Origin: Aminobacterium sp. MB27-C1
Lineage (GTDB): Bacteria; Synergistota; Synergistia; Synergistales; Aminobacteriaceae
NCBI RefSeq assembly: GCF_030908405.1
Contig: NZ_CP133089.1
Location: forward strand, 558,001 to 622,000
DNA length: 64,000 nucleotides
Direction: 5' to 3'
The notes under the pieces are model-generated. The model made no database searches, was not told the origin of the DNA, and saw only the letters and a program-made list of their open reading frames with translations. A program made the translations under genes and the position numbers. This document shows, in pieces, positions 9,957 to 18,769 of this stretch. Within the stretch, counting starts at the first letter, position 1. Each line of letters begins with the position of its first letter.

Positions 9957-11786
9957 ATGGGCCGAACTTTTACTAAAGCAGCCCTGGTGTTTGCTGTGTT
10001 TTGTGCATGTATAGCGGGAATGTTCCTATTACAGTCTCCGGCAACGGCCTCCACTGAAATCAATATTCGGAGACTTGTTCAGGAAGCCCCCGATTTTTCT
10101 CTCTACGGAAACGCACAGGGAATAGTATGGCTGAAAGAGTATCATTATACACTGCTTGCCGATGGAAGCATGCAGACAGACGTCACATGGGCTATCCTTG
10201 TAAAGGAAACCATTGATGAGTCATGGCAGAATTGGTCTCTTATTGTTCCCGAAGGAGGGAACATTTCCATCGAAAAAGCCGAAGTATACGATCCCGCCTC
10301 AGCTATGTTATTAACTAAAGCTGACATAACAACTACAGAATCTGAGGGACGGACTTTCTACCGTGTTAAATTTCCGGCACGGGATGAAGTTCTTTGGGTT
10401 CTTTCGTACAGGATTACTTCCCCTCGAAAATTAGGTGTGGACGGATACGTAAAAACAGGAATATCTTTGCCTCAATGGGAGCAGAAGATTACTGTAGATG
10501 TTCCTTCAGGTTCTTCTTTTACATGGCTTTCAAGTGAGAATGAAGCACCAAGTCTCGAGAAAAAAATGGGTCGCGACAGATACGAATGGCATATTGTCAA
10601 TCGCCCCGTATGGAGAGATACTTCTCTTTTGAGTTCTTTCGAACCTTTTATAGCTTTTAGCCTTCAGCAGGGGAAAATTCCTTTTTATAAACTCTTGCAG
10701 TCTACAGAAGACGTTGTTGTTCCAGAGGCACCAGATAGTGTCATTTCAATGGGACGTGGAGCTAATCGTGTAAAAGCAGGAGAAGATATTATTCAGTTTG
10801 TCAAAAATCACCCATCTTTCCAAGATAAAGCTGCTCATAATGTAGTCCGATCGAAAATTCCAAGTGACGGGCCGTGGTCTGAATGGGAAAAAGCGCTAAT
10901 TCTTTGTAAGTGGTTGCCTTTGGCAGGTTGGCAAGTTAATCTAAAGTGGATTACCCCTACGGAAATTACTGAAGAGACTCCCATTACAAGGGGACTTCTT
11001 CTCAAACCGGTTGTTGAGGCAAATATCCCTGGGGGTGGCCGTGTCTACTTTGATGTAGAACAAGGTCTCTCTTTAGGCGAAACACCTCCATCACTTTGGG
11101 GAAATAGAGTTTACGGACTTGTGAATAAAGAAATTGTATCTGACGTTATTCAAGGTGGAGGTGCAGCAGACCACCGACTTTCTCTTAGATGGGACCTTGA
11201 TTTGGAGGAGTCAGGTTTTTTGGTGGGAAAACTTTCCTTTTTTGTAAGAAATGGGTGGACAGGGCTCTTTTTCTCAGGGAAAACGCCTACCCTTGAAGAA
11301 GCGGCTTCTGTTCTATCTAGCTGCACTGGGTTACAACTTGATAGTAGTAAAGGAGAAATCAAGCAGCTTAAATATGGTTTTGAGATACGGTTCCCCGTAC
11401 GAATGCTTGGAGCCATTACGGGTTCTGAAGGTCACCAGATGCTCGTAAAACTTCCTGTTTTTGTCCCGGCATGTTTGCGAGAACTTTCTTCGGTACGTCC
11501 GCCGTATTCACTACGTTTTCCTTTTGCTGTCGAGGCTGAATATGAGCTGAGTTTGCCATCATCAATGAATGTACTCACACTTCCAAGTACGTCTGATAGA
11601 GATATGGGTAAAGTAAAGTATTATGAAGATATGACATATAGAAAGAAAAAACATGTTATTCGTGGTAGCGCCAGAGTTGTTGTCTCTTCTGATCGTATAG
11701 ACGGGGCATTAGCTTCAGCACTGAACGAGTCTCTTCGTCGTTTTGCTGATTTTAATGCCAAGACATTGGCCCTGCGCGCCAAATAA
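9957..11786 (+). CDS. Secreted DUF3857-like protein of unknown function
   Basis: A 609-residue exported protein. The ATG at 9957 is chosen because GAGGAGG (9941-9947) fits it; the frame is open further upstream inside secA. A signal peptide spans about residues 1-27 (hydrophobic core KAALVFAVFCACIAGMFLL, then SPATAS). Beta-rich N-terminal segments such as WLKEYHYTLLADGSM, WSLIVPEGGNISIEKAEVYD and EVLWVLSYRI resemble DUF3857 domains, which often accompany transglutaminase-like domains. I see no clear Cys-His-Asp triad. It lies between secA and argS, and its role is unknown. Confidence 0.6.
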   Translation: MGRTFTKAALVFAVFCACIAGMFLLQSPATASTEINIRRLVQEAPDFSLYGNAQGIVWLKEYHYTLLADGSMQTDVTWAILVKETIDESWQNWSLIVPEGGNISIEKAEVYDPASAMLLTKADITTTESEGRTFYRVKFPARDEVLWVLSYRITSPRKLGVDGYVKTGISLPQWEQKITVDVPSGSSFTWLSSENEAPSLEKKMGRDRYEWHIVNRPVWRDTSLLSSFEPFIAFSLQQGKIPFYKLLQSTEDVVVPEAPDSVISMGRGANRVKAGEDIIQFVKNHPSFQDKAAHNVVRSKIPSDGPWSEWEKALILCKWLPLAGWQVNLKWITPTEITEETPITRGLLLKPVVEANIPGGGRVYFDVEQGLSLGETPPSLWGNRVYGLVNKEIVSDVIQGGGAADHRLSLRWDLDLEESGFLVGKLSFFVRNGWTGLFFSGKTPTLEEAASVLSSCTGLQLDSSKGEIKQLKYGFEIRFPVRMLGAITGSEGHQMLVKLPVFVPACLRELSSVRPPYSLRFPFAVEAEYELSLPSSMNVLTLPSTSDRDMGKVKYYEDMTYRKKKHVIRGSARVVVSSDRIDGALASALNESLRRFADFNAKTLALRAK

Positions 11787-11815
11787 GATTTTTAGAGATT
11801 TCCGGAGGTGTAAGA

Positions 11816-13492
11816 ATGGCTGATGTACTCGTAACTCTTCGCCAACTTCTTAATGATTCCATACGATCAATGGCGGAGGAGCAAAACATTCAACTTGAAA
11901 ATCTTCCTGACTTTGTGATAGAGAAGCCAAAAAATGAAGATCATGGTGACTGGGCAACAAACGCAGCTATGCAATTGGCTCGCATATTTCACAATAGCCC
12001 GAGAAAATTGGCAGAACAAATAGTAGATCGTCTTGCTGATTGCGATTATTTTACTTCTGTTGAAATTGCCGGACCGGGGTTTATTAACTTCAGGTTGTCT
12101 CAGAAATGGATGGGCGAGGTCTTAGAAGAAATACTTACGCTTAAAGATCAATACGGTCGTCAGAATGTGGGGCAGGGCGAAAAAGTTCAGGTTGAGTTTG
12201 TAAGTGCAAATCCTACAGGACCTCTTCATGTGGGACATGGACGGGGTGCCGCTGTTGGTGACATTATCGCTAAGATAATGGATTTTGCAGGGTGGAATGT
12301 TCAGAAAGAGTACTACATCAATGATGCCGGCTTGCAGATGAAAATATTGGGCACATCTACTCAATCACGTTACTTTGAACTTCTTGGTCATAAAGATCGC
12401 GCCCCATTCCCGGAAGATGCGTATAAAGGTGAATACATTTACGATTTAGCCCAAGAAATTATTGATAAGGAAGGCGATCGTTTTCTTTCCTTGCCTTTAG
12501 AAGAGAGCATGGAGTTTTTCCAAACTTATGCTGCAGGACATATTTTAGAGGGTATAAAAAAAGATCTTGCAGATTTCGGCGTTCATTTTGACGTATGGTT
12601 CTCCGAAAAGAGCCTTTATGAACGAAATTTGGTGCCGGAAGCCATGGATACTCTAAGGAAACATGGCTATGCTTACGAGCAGGACGGAGCGCTCTGGTTC
12701 AAAGCGACAGCCTTTGGGGATGAAAAAGATAGGGTTCTCATTCGCAATAATGGCGTGCCAACATATTTTGCATCAGATATTACGTACCATATGGAGAAGT
12801 TTGGCAGAGGTTTTGAACGAGTTATCGATATATGGGGAGCGGATCATCATGGGTATGTTCCCCGTATGAAAGCGGGAGTAGAAGCCTTAGGGAAGGATAG
12901 GGAGAGTTTAGAGGTCGTTCTGATTCAGTTCGTCAACCTTTTGCGAGGTGGCGAACAGGTTGCAATGTCAACTCGTTCTGGGCAATTCGTAACGTTAAGA
13001 GACGTTATCAATGAAGTAGGAGTTGATGCAACCCGCTACTTCTTCGTTATGCGCCGAAGTGACAGTCACCTTGATTTTGATCTTGAGCTGGCGAAGCAAT
13101 CTTCCAATGAAAATCCCGTTTATTATGTTCAATATGCTCACGCTCGAATTTGCAGTGTTTTAAAAGAAGCTGAAAACCGTCAAATAAAGCTGTACGGACT
13201 TGAAGCTTTAAACACAGAACTTTTGACTTCCGATGAAGAGAAGAAGCTGGTGAACCGTTTATCCCTCTTCCCTCAGGAGGTTCGGAGAGCAGCTATAGAT
13301 CGTGCTCCTCATGTTATTGTAAATTATGCCTATGATTTGGCGTCTGACTTCCATTCCTTCTATAACGCCAATCGTATTCTTGGGGAGCGCCCAGATGTTA
13401 TGAATGTTCGGCTTTTACTTGTCTTAGCATCAAAATACGTTCTTTCTCGTTCTCTGAGCCTGCTTGGCTTAAACGCTCCAGAAAGGATGTAG
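11816..13492 (+). CDS. argS: Arginyl-tRNA synthetase
   Basis: A class I aminoacyl-tRNA synthetase, 558 residues. The N-terminal tRNA-binding domain contains KPKNEDHGDWATNAAMQLA. The HIGH motif is in NPTGPLHVGHGRGAAVGD (about residue 125), and the KMSKS equivalent is degenerate, reading QVAMSTRSGQFVTL, as is common in ArgRS. The C-terminal anticodon-binding DALR domain includes NPVYYVQYAHARICSV and ends SLLGLNAPERM. Ribosome-binding site CCGGAGGTG precedes ATG 11816. Confidence 0.97.
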   Translation: MADVLVTLRQLLNDSIRSMAEEQNIQLENLPDFVIEKPKNEDHGDWATNAAMQLARIFHNSPRKLAEQIVDRLADCDYFTSVEIAGPGFINFRLSQKWMGEVLEEILTLKDQYGRQNVGQGEKVQVEFVSANPTGPLHVGHGRGAAVGDIIAKIMDFAGWNVQKEYYINDAGLQMKILGTSTQSRYFELLGHKDRAPFPEDAYKGEYIYDLAQEIIDKEGDRFLSLPLEESMEFFQTYAAGHILEGIKKDLADFGVHFDVWFSEKSLYERNLVPEAMDTLRKHGYAYEQDGALWFKATAFGDEKDRVLIRNNGVPTYFASDITYHMEKFGRGFERVIDIWGADHHGYVPRMKAGVEALGKDRESLEVVLIQFVNLLRGGEQVAMSTRSGQFVTLRDVINEVGVDATRYFFVMRRSDSHLDFDLELAKQSSNENPVYYVQYAHARICSVLKEAENRQIKLYGLEALNTELLTSDEEKKLVNRLSLFPQEVRRAAIDRAPHVIVNYAYDLASDFHSFYNANRILGERPDVMNVRLLLVLASKYVLSRSLSLLGLNAPERM

Positions 13493-13496
13493 ACAT

Positions 13497-13802
13497 TTGC
13501 CGCGGTTACGGTGGGTTCTTCTGGCTATTGTTTTATCTCTCATTGCGGCTATCATGGGAACTGCCTATATCGTGGAATTACGAGAGGTTCATCGCTTGTC
13601 TGCATTGGTAGATAAGCGAATGGCTCTTTTAATGCAGAAGAGCCAGATCATTCAGGAATACAAAGAAAAAATTGAATTTTATAAAACGCCGGAGGGAATG
13701 GCGCATTTAGCGAGAGACCAATATAATCTGGTTTTCCCCGGTGAGAAAATTTATAAAATTGTAGTAACGTCGGATGATATATTGCCCGAGAAGAAACAGT
13801 AG
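13497..13802 (+). CDS. DivIC/FtsB-like septum formation initiator
   Basis: A 101-residue bitopic protein with one N-terminal transmembrane helix (about residues 5-25). A short coiled coil follows (REVHRLSALVDKRMALLMQKSQIIQEYK, read across residues 27-55). The family C-terminal signature is YKTPEGMAHLARDQYNLVFPGE, adjacent to EKIYKI. Proteins of this class join FtsL in the divisome and help activate septal peptidoglycan synthesis. The start is TTG 13497, behind AAAGGATG that overlaps the argS stop. The rpsF promoter lies inside its 3' end. Confidence 0.8.
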   Translation: MPRLRWVLLAIVLSLIAAIMGTAYIVELREVHRLSALVDKRMALLMQKSQIIQEYKEKIEFYKTPEGMAHLARDQYNLVFPGEKIYKIVVTSDDILPEKKQ

Positions 13803-13810
13803 CGTATAAT
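13782..13810 (+). promoter_or_regulatory. Promoter of rpsF-ssb-rpsR
   Basis: TTGCCC (13782-13787), a 17-base spacer and TATAAT (13805-13810). The -35 lies inside the end of the preceding divisome gene. The next start is rpsF at 13882, leaving a leader of about 65 bases. Confidence 0.75.
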
Positions 13811-13828
13811 ACACGGGCATGTGTCCCT

Positions 13829-13851
13829 GTCCCTTTATTAATAAAAGGGAC
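13829..13851 (+). promoter_or_regulatory. Hairpin in the rpsF mRNA leader
   Basis: GTCCCTTT (13829-13836) pairs with AAAGGGAC (13844-13851) around a 7-base AT loop, between the promoter and the ribosome-binding site. S6:S18 autoregulatory leaders are known upstream of rpsF in many bacteria, but I could not match the full conserved structure here. Confidence 0.45.
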
Positions 13852-13881
13852 CAATTAGACCAAAGGGAGGAGGTGAGTTGC

Positions 13882-14166
13882 GTGCGACCGTACGAATTGA
13901 TGGTTCTTGTTAATGCCGACCTTGAAGATCCCAAAGAGGAGATTGCAAAGGTAGAAGAGGTCGTGCGAAACCTCGGTGGAGAGCTTTCGAAAACTGACAT
14001 ATGGGGAAAAAGAAAGCTAGCATATCCAGTTAACGAACACACCGATGGTTTTTATGCCGTTTTGACCTTCAAGCTCGTTTCAGACGAAGTAACTGAGCTT
14101 GAACGTTTACTGAGTCTTCGACAGAATGTATACCGGCATATGATCGTCCGTCTTGACGAAGAATAA
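13882..14166 (+). CDS. rpsF: 30S ribosomal protein S6
   Basis: A 94-residue S6: MRPYELMVLVNADL at the start, LGGELSKTDIWGKRKLAYPV in the centre and QNVYRHMIVRLDEE at the end. GTG 13882 is chosen because GGGAGGAGGTGA precedes it and S6 proteins begin M-x-YE; the open frame extends further upstream without support. S6 pairs with S18 on the 30S platform, and rpsR is two genes downstream. ssb lies between them, the widely conserved arrangement. Confidence 0.96.
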   Translation: MRPYELMVLVNADLEDPKEEIAKVEEVVRNLGGELSKTDIWGKRKLAYPVNEHTDGFYAVLTFKLVSDEVTELERLLSLRQNVYRHMIVRLDEE

Positions 14167-14178
14167 GGAGGAGATCTT

Positions 14179-14670
14179 TTGGCCAGGGGATTCAATAAAG
14201 TCATACTCATGGGGAACTTGTCCCGAGACCCAGAAATACGATACACAGCTTCCAAGCAAGCAGTAGCGCGGTTGAATGTAGCCGTTGATCGCCAGTGGAA
14301 GGGGCGAAATGGTGAGATTCAAAACCAGGTCGACTTTATTCCTATCGTTGTATGGGGAAGCCAGGCTGAAAACTGCGAGCGGTATCTTAGAAAGGGTCGT
14401 CCTGTTCTTGTTGAGGGACGTCTCCAGGTACGGAGCTACGAAGACAAGTCTGGCGAACGCCGTTGGGTGACGGAAGTAGTTGCTTCTTCGGTTGTCTTCT
14501 TAGGTAGTGCCCCTCGAGATGACGATAACAAAGGAAACCACTCTAGTAGCGGAAGCGATGACTTTGGTAGCATCCGTGACAGAGGTTTCGATGGAGAAGA
14601 GTTCCCTCTGGATATCTCCGAAATGGGAGAGACTGATTCCGGAGATGATGAAGCAGATATTCCGTTTTAG
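14179..14670 (+). CDS. ssb: Single-stranded DNA-binding protein
   Basis: A 163-residue SSB with an N-terminal OB fold (FNKVILMGNLSRDPEIRYT, then QVDFIPIVVWGSQAENCERY and GRLQVRSYEDKSGERRWVTE). A Gly/Ser/Asp-rich linker follows, and the C-terminal tip DEADIPF is the conserved acidic tail that recruits replication and repair proteins. The start is TTG 14179 behind AAGGAGGAG. It is co-transcribed with rpsF and rpsR. Confidence 0.96.
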   Translation: MARGFNKVILMGNLSRDPEIRYTASKQAVARLNVAVDRQWKGRNGEIQNQVDFIPIVVWGSQAENCERYLRKGRPVLVEGRLQVRSYEDKSGERRWVTEVVASSVVFLGSAPRDDDNKGNHSSSGSDDFGSIRDRGFDGEEFPLDISEMGETDSGDDEADIPF

Positions 14671-14685
14671 GGAGGAGGAACATCA

Positions 14686-14952
14686 ATGGCTGTAAGTGGT
14701 GGCGCTTCAAAGGGCGGAAACAGAGGTCCGAGAAGAGGCGGCAAGAGACGGCCAAAGGTTTGTTTTTACTGTGTCGACAAAATTGATCACGTTGACTATA
14801 AAGATGTAGAACGCCTGCGGAAGTACGTAAGTGAACGGGGCAAGATTATGCCAAGACGTGTTACCGGAAATTGCGCAAAGCATCAGCGTCAGCTGACAAT
14901 AGCGATTAAAAGAGCTCGTTTTATGGCACTTCTGCCCTACGCCTTAGATTAA
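14686..14952 (+). CDS. rpsR: 30S ribosomal protein S18
   Basis: An 88-residue S18: the core [18 protein letters not shown], then [20 protein letters not shown] and [12 protein letters not shown]. The CFYC pair plus the later Cys of TGNCAKH and His are typical of the zinc-binding form of S18. The N-terminus is Gly/Arg-rich. It is the last gene of the operon before a terminator. Confidence 0.96.
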   Translation: MAVSGGASKGGNRGPRRGGKRRPKVCFYCVDKIDHVDYKDVERLRKYVSERGKIMPRRVTGNCAKHQRQLTIAIKRARFMALLPYALD

Positions 14953-14973
14953 ACGGCAAAATAGAGACTTTTC

Positions 14974-15009
14974 CAAGGGGGGTAGCTGCGGCTTCTCCCC
15001 TTGTTTTTT
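14974..15009 (+). terminator. Terminator after rpsR
   Basis: CAAGGGG (14974-14980) pairs with CCCCTTG (14997-15003), with extra pairing possible inside the 16-base loop, followed by six T residues (15004-15009). Confidence 0.8.
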
Positions 15010-15042
15010 CGGCACAACTAGTGCATGAAAGGATGTTTGTGT

Positions 15043-15993
15043 GTGACACCGACGAGAAGCCTCGTAGAATCATCCCTTCTTGTAGGGTTGGCTGTGGTCC
15101 TTTTTTTGGCCGCACAGTTTCTACCGGTTGTGGGGATTGGTTTTTCCTTTCTTTGTCCGGCTCCTCTGGTGGTAATGGGTCTAAGACATGATTTTAAGAA
15201 AGCTCTGCTGGGTGTTGCTGTAGCGACAGGGCTTGTCATGATCTTCATGGGACCTCTGGGAGCACTCTTTTTCCTCCTTGGTTTTGGCGTATTGGGAGTA
15301 GGTCTTGGCCAATTGGCAAAGCGCCTTCATCGAGGAGTGGAAATCCTTCTCTATGGCATACTCCTTTCTCTGGGAAGTAAATTGCTTCTTATGGTGATAG
15401 CGAGTAAAGTTATGGGAGTAAATCCTTTTTCTGTTGATCCTGTAGAGATTGAGAGTATGTTGAATAAAGTATTTGCTTTTTATGCGGGAAAAGGGTTATC
15501 GCAAGAAACTATCGAATCGATGAAGCAGCAGATGATGATGACCTTGAAAATTATCCCTCTCGTTTTCCCGGCTTTGCTGACTCTTGCTGCATCAGTGGAT
15601 TGCTATTTGAGTTATGTTATTAGCGGGGCAGTAATCCGACGTATCGGGAGTGGCACTCTTCCTCCGTTGCCTTCTTTTTCAAACTGGAGATTCCCCAAAA
15701 GCATTTTCTGGGCTCTTCTTGTCTCCATACTGTTTTCCATGTTAGGAATGCAACAAGGGGAAGCAAGTCTTATGTTTCGTATGGGAATGAATCTAAAACT
15801 TTTGATTAATATTCTTTTTTTACTCCAGGGACTGTCCGTCATCTGGTATTATTTTTCATTGAAGGGTTTGGGATCTTTTGTGAGATGGGTTGCTGTTATT
15901 TTAGTTCTCTTTGTTCCCTTCCTTTCAACAATTGCATTGATTCTTGGTGTATCTGATATGTGGTTTGATTTCAGGTCACGAATCAGGAGGTAA
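15043..15993 (+). CDS. YybS/DUF2232-family membrane protein
   Basis: A roughly 316-residue integral membrane protein with eight or so hydrophobic segments, starting SLVESSLLVGLAVVLFLAA and containing PLVVMGLRHDFKKALLGV. This resembles the YybS (DUF2232) family, which is often encoded beside rplI and dnaB, exactly as here. The start is taken as GTG 15043, with AAAGGATG (15028-15035) as its ribosome-binding site. An ATG at 15025 is in frame but lacks a ribosome-binding site and would contain this one. The function is unknown; ECF-transporter-like folds have been suggested for the family. Confidence 0.7.
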   Translation: MTPTRSLVESSLLVGLAVVLFLAAQFLPVVGIGFSFLCPAPLVVMGLRHDFKKALLGVAVATGLVMIFMGPLGALFFLLGFGVLGVGLGQLAKRLHRGVEILLYGILLSLGSKLLLMVIASKVMGVNPFSVDPVEIESMLNKVFAFYAGKGLSQETIESMKQQMMMTLKIIPLVFPALLTLAASVDCYLSYVISGAVIRRIGSGTLPPLPSFSNWRFPKSIFWALLVSILFSMLGMQQGEASLMFRMGMNLKLLINILFLLQGLSVIWYYFSLKGLGSFVRWVAVILVLFVPFLSTIALILGVSDMWFDFRSRIRR

Positions 15994-15998
15994 TAGCA

Positions 15999-16445
15999 AT
16001 GAAGGTGATCTTGAAAGAAGATGTTTCGAAACTTGGTCGTAAGGGAGACCTTGTTGAGGCCTCCGATGGATATGTTCGTAACTATCTTATCCCTCGAGGT
16101 TTAGCAGATGAAGCTACTCCTGCTAAAATAAAAGAGTGGCAGAAAGAAAAGAAGACTCAAGAGAAAAAGGAAGAAAAACTTTTGGCTGAAGCCGAAGAGA
16201 AATGCCGTTGGTTGCAGGGGAAAAGAATCGTTGTAAAGGCGAGTGCCGGCGATAGCGGAAAACTTTTTGGCAGTGTTACTAATGCTCATGTAGAAGAGGC
16301 ATTAAAGAAACAACTGGATGTGTCTATTGACAAGAAAGATATCAAATTGGATGAGAACATCCGAAATACAGGAGAGTATTCCTTTACTGTAAAGCTCTAT
16401 TCAGGAGTAGAAGCTCGTATGACAGTTAAAGTCGAGGCTGAATAG
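15999..16445 (+). CDS. rplI: 50S ribosomal protein L9
   Basis: A 148-residue L9. The N-terminal domain has the signature MKVILKEDVSKLGRKGDLVE and GYVRNYLIPRGLA. A long charged linker helix (KEWQKEKKTQEKKEEKLLAE) leads to a C-terminal rRNA-binding domain with KLFGSVTNAHVEEAL. It starts 5 bases after the previous gene and 2 bases before dnaB, so these genes are one unit. Confidence 0.97.
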   Translation: MKVILKEDVSKLGRKGDLVEASDGYVRNYLIPRGLADEATPAKIKEWQKEKKTQEKKEEKLLAEAEEKCRWLQGKRIVVKASAGDSGKLFGSVTNAHVEEALKKQLDVSIDKKDIKLDENIRNTGEYSFTVKLYSGVEARMTVKVEAE

Positions 16446-16447
16446 TT

Positions 16448-17800
16448 GTGACTGAGACCATTTATGACAGAGTGCCTCCAGCGAGTCCGGAGGCTGAGCG
16501 TGCTGTGTTGGGGGCTTGTCTCGTTGACAGAGAAGCCCTCAATACGGTAATAGAGATTTTAACTCCAGAAGATTTTTATGATTTGACTCATCGTGAAGCT
16601 TACGATGTGGTTTGTGACATGGCGCAGCGAAATAAGCCTGTCGACGCTTTGACATTCCTTGAAGAAATTAATCGCCGTGAACTTGATAAAAAAATTGGTG
16701 GGCAGCCCTTTATAGCAGGACTTGTCAATGGGGTTACGACGACGGCTAATGCGGAATATTATGCTCTTATTGTTAAAGATAAGGCAATACATCGGCGTCT
16801 TATTTCTGCGGGTAATAAGATCGTGCGTCTTGGTTATTCTGAGGAATTGGAAGTAGACGAGATCCTTGAAGAATCTGAAAAAGCAGTTTTTGAAATTGCT
16901 CAAAAGAGGAATAGAACGAATTTCAGACCAATATCTGATGTTTTAGGCAAGACATTCCAGATTATTGAAGAGCAATATCGTAAGTCAGATCAGGACGTAA
17001 CAGGTTTCTGCACTGGTTTTTATCAGTTTGACAGAATAACGGGAGGATTCCAGCCGGGAAGTTTGAATATTATTGCGGCTCGTCCGTCTATGGGTAAGAC
17101 AGCCTTGGCTTTGAACATGGCGCAGTATGGTGGTGTCGATCGTCATGATCCTGTATTGATCTTTAGCCTTGAAATGAGCGCTGAACAGCTTGTTCAGAGA
17201 ATGCTTGGTTCTGAAGCCAAGGTCAATATTCATGATATACGTAACGGGTCGTTTGCAGAAAATGATTGGGATAAACTTGCGGATGCTGCTGGACGGCTAT
17301 CTCAAGCTCCCATCTTTATTGACGATAGTTCAATGCTCTCTACTCTTGAGTTTAGAGCCAGAGCGCGACGTTTTAAATCCCGTTTTGAAAATTTGGGACT
17401 TATCGTTGTCGACTACTTGCAGCTTATGAGTTTCGCAAGGCGAATTGATAGCAAACAGCAGGAAGTTGCTGAAATATCACGAGCTTTAAAAGGAGTGGCA
17501 CGAGAGCTTGATGTCCCAGTTGTTGCCCTTTCTCAGCTTTCACGAGCTGTTGAGCAACGAAACGATAAAATGCCTCAATTGTCAGATCTTCGAGATAGTG
17601 GAGCAATAGAACAGGATGCAGACTTGGTTATGCTTTTATATCGTCCCGGTTATTATGATACGGCAGCTGCTCCAGAAGAAGAAGATAATAGGGCTGTTAT
17701 TCGTATAGCGAAGCATCGTAATGGACCTACAGGAGATGTCGATCTTGTCTTCTTGAGGGAATATACGAGGTTTGTAAATGCTGAAAGAGGATATATGTAA
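16448..17800 (+). CDS. dnaB: Replicative DNA helicase DnaB
   Basis: A 450-residue hexameric replication helicase. N-terminal domain: VPPASPEAERAVLGACLVD. RecA-like domain: PGSLNIIAARPSMGKTALAL (Walker A, about residue 215), FSLEMSAEQLVQRML, Walker B LIVVDYLQLM and SQLSRAVEQRNDKMPQLSDL with the arginine finger region. The C-terminal IRIAKHRNGPTG is also conserved. It starts at GTG 16448, 2 bases after rplI. No intein is present. Confidence 0.97.
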   Translation: MTETIYDRVPPASPEAERAVLGACLVDREALNTVIEILTPEDFYDLTHREAYDVVCDMAQRNKPVDALTFLEEINRRELDKKIGGQPFIAGLVNGVTTTANAEYYALIVKDKAIHRRLISAGNKIVRLGYSEELEVDEILEESEKAVFEIAQKRNRTNFRPISDVLGKTFQIIEEQYRKSDQDVTGFCTGFYQFDRITGGFQPGSLNIIAARPSMGKTALALNMAQYGGVDRHDPVLIFSLEMSAEQLVQRMLGSEAKVNIHDIRNGSFAENDWDKLADAAGRLSQAPIFIDDSSMLSTLEFRARARRFKSRFENLGLIVVDYLQLMSFARRIDSKQQEVAEISRALKGVARELDVPVVALSQLSRAVEQRNDKMPQLSDLRDSGAIEQDADLVMLLYRPGYYDTAAAPEEEDNRAVIRIAKHRNGPTGDVDLVFLREYTRFVNAERGYM

Positions 17801-17842
17801 GGTCCTTCTTTCAGGGAGATTGACTATATATGGAGGAACGAT

Positions 17843-18769
17843 ATGGCAGGCATGATGAATTTTCTTCGAAATGAATCATTGCTGCACGGGATGAAAAATG
17901 AGACGGCTAACGATCAAAAGCGGCGATTATGTGATTTGCCTATAGATCAGATACGACCGAATCCCCTTCAGCCGCGGCAATATTTCGATGAAGATGATCT
18001 GCAAGAACTAGCTACGTCTATTGCAGAACTCGGAGTAATACAGCCTGTGGTCGTTTGCCAGGTAGAGAATGGTTATGAACTCATAGTGGGGGAGCGACGT
18101 CTTCGAGCCGCTAAACGAGCCGGACTTTCTGTAATCCCGGCAATCATAACGGAAGTAACGCCGACAGACCAACAGGTTATTGCTCTCGTAGAAAATATTC
18201 ATAGAAGTAATCTTTCTTCAATAGAAGAAGCTCGATGTCTACAGGATATCTTGCAACGTACAGGCTGGAACCAATCGTATCTTGCACAGCGCCTTGGACG
18301 TTCTCAGTCTGCTATTGCAAATAAACTTCGTCTTCTTAAATTAGAAGATGATGTGCAGACTATGGTTCTTGAGGGAGAGTTGGGGGAACGTCAAGCGAGA
18401 GCTCTCGTTGCTCTTGAAGGAGACGTTCAAAAAGAATGGGCACAGCGTATCGTCGATGAAAAAATTCCTGCAAAAGATGTAGAAAAGCTTGTTCGTCAGG
18501 AATCGTCTAAAACAGATATGCTTAAAAGTAATAGAACAACTCAGGGAAAGAAACAGAAGGGATTAAGTTTTGCCGGACCAGAAGGGCCGACAGGAGAGCT
18601 TCTTAAAGATTTGGCTTTATTGGTGGAGCAAAGCCGCCGGCGAGGAATTCCTGTTGTCTGGAAAGTTAAGGAGCTCGCTCAGCGGCAGCTTATTGTTGAA
18701 ATAGCTGTAGATTTGAAAGAACAAATTGTGAATGATGAAGAAAAGGCTTTGTCCCATGAAAGCAAGTAA
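17843..18769 (+). CDS. parB: ParB/Spo0J-family chromosome partitioning protein
   Basis: A 308-residue ParB-type protein with a CTP-binding N-terminal domain: LPIDQIRPNPLQPRQYFDE, ELATSIAELGVIQPVVV, the ParB box VGERRLRAAKRAGL and ALVENIHRSNLSSIEEA. The central helix-turn-helix is LAQRLGRSQSAIANKLRLL, followed by a linker and a short C-terminal dimerisation region. No parA or parS-like 16-mer palindrome was found nearby, so it may be a Noc-like or chromosomal ParB encoded apart from parA. A terminator-like hairpin follows directly. Confidence 0.88.
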   Translation: MAGMMNFLRNESLLHGMKNETANDQKRRLCDLPIDQIRPNPLQPRQYFDEDDLQELATSIAELGVIQPVVVCQVENGYELIVGERRLRAAKRAGLSVIPAIITEVTPTDQQVIALVENIHRSNLSSIEEARCLQDILQRTGWNQSYLAQRLGRSQSAIANKLRLLKLEDDVQTMVLEGELGERQARALVALEGDVQKEWAQRIVDEKIPAKDVEKLVRQESSKTDMLKSNRTTQGKKQKGLSFAGPEGPTGELLKDLALLVEQSRRRGIPVVWKVKELAQRQLIVEIAVDLKEQIVNDEEKALSHESK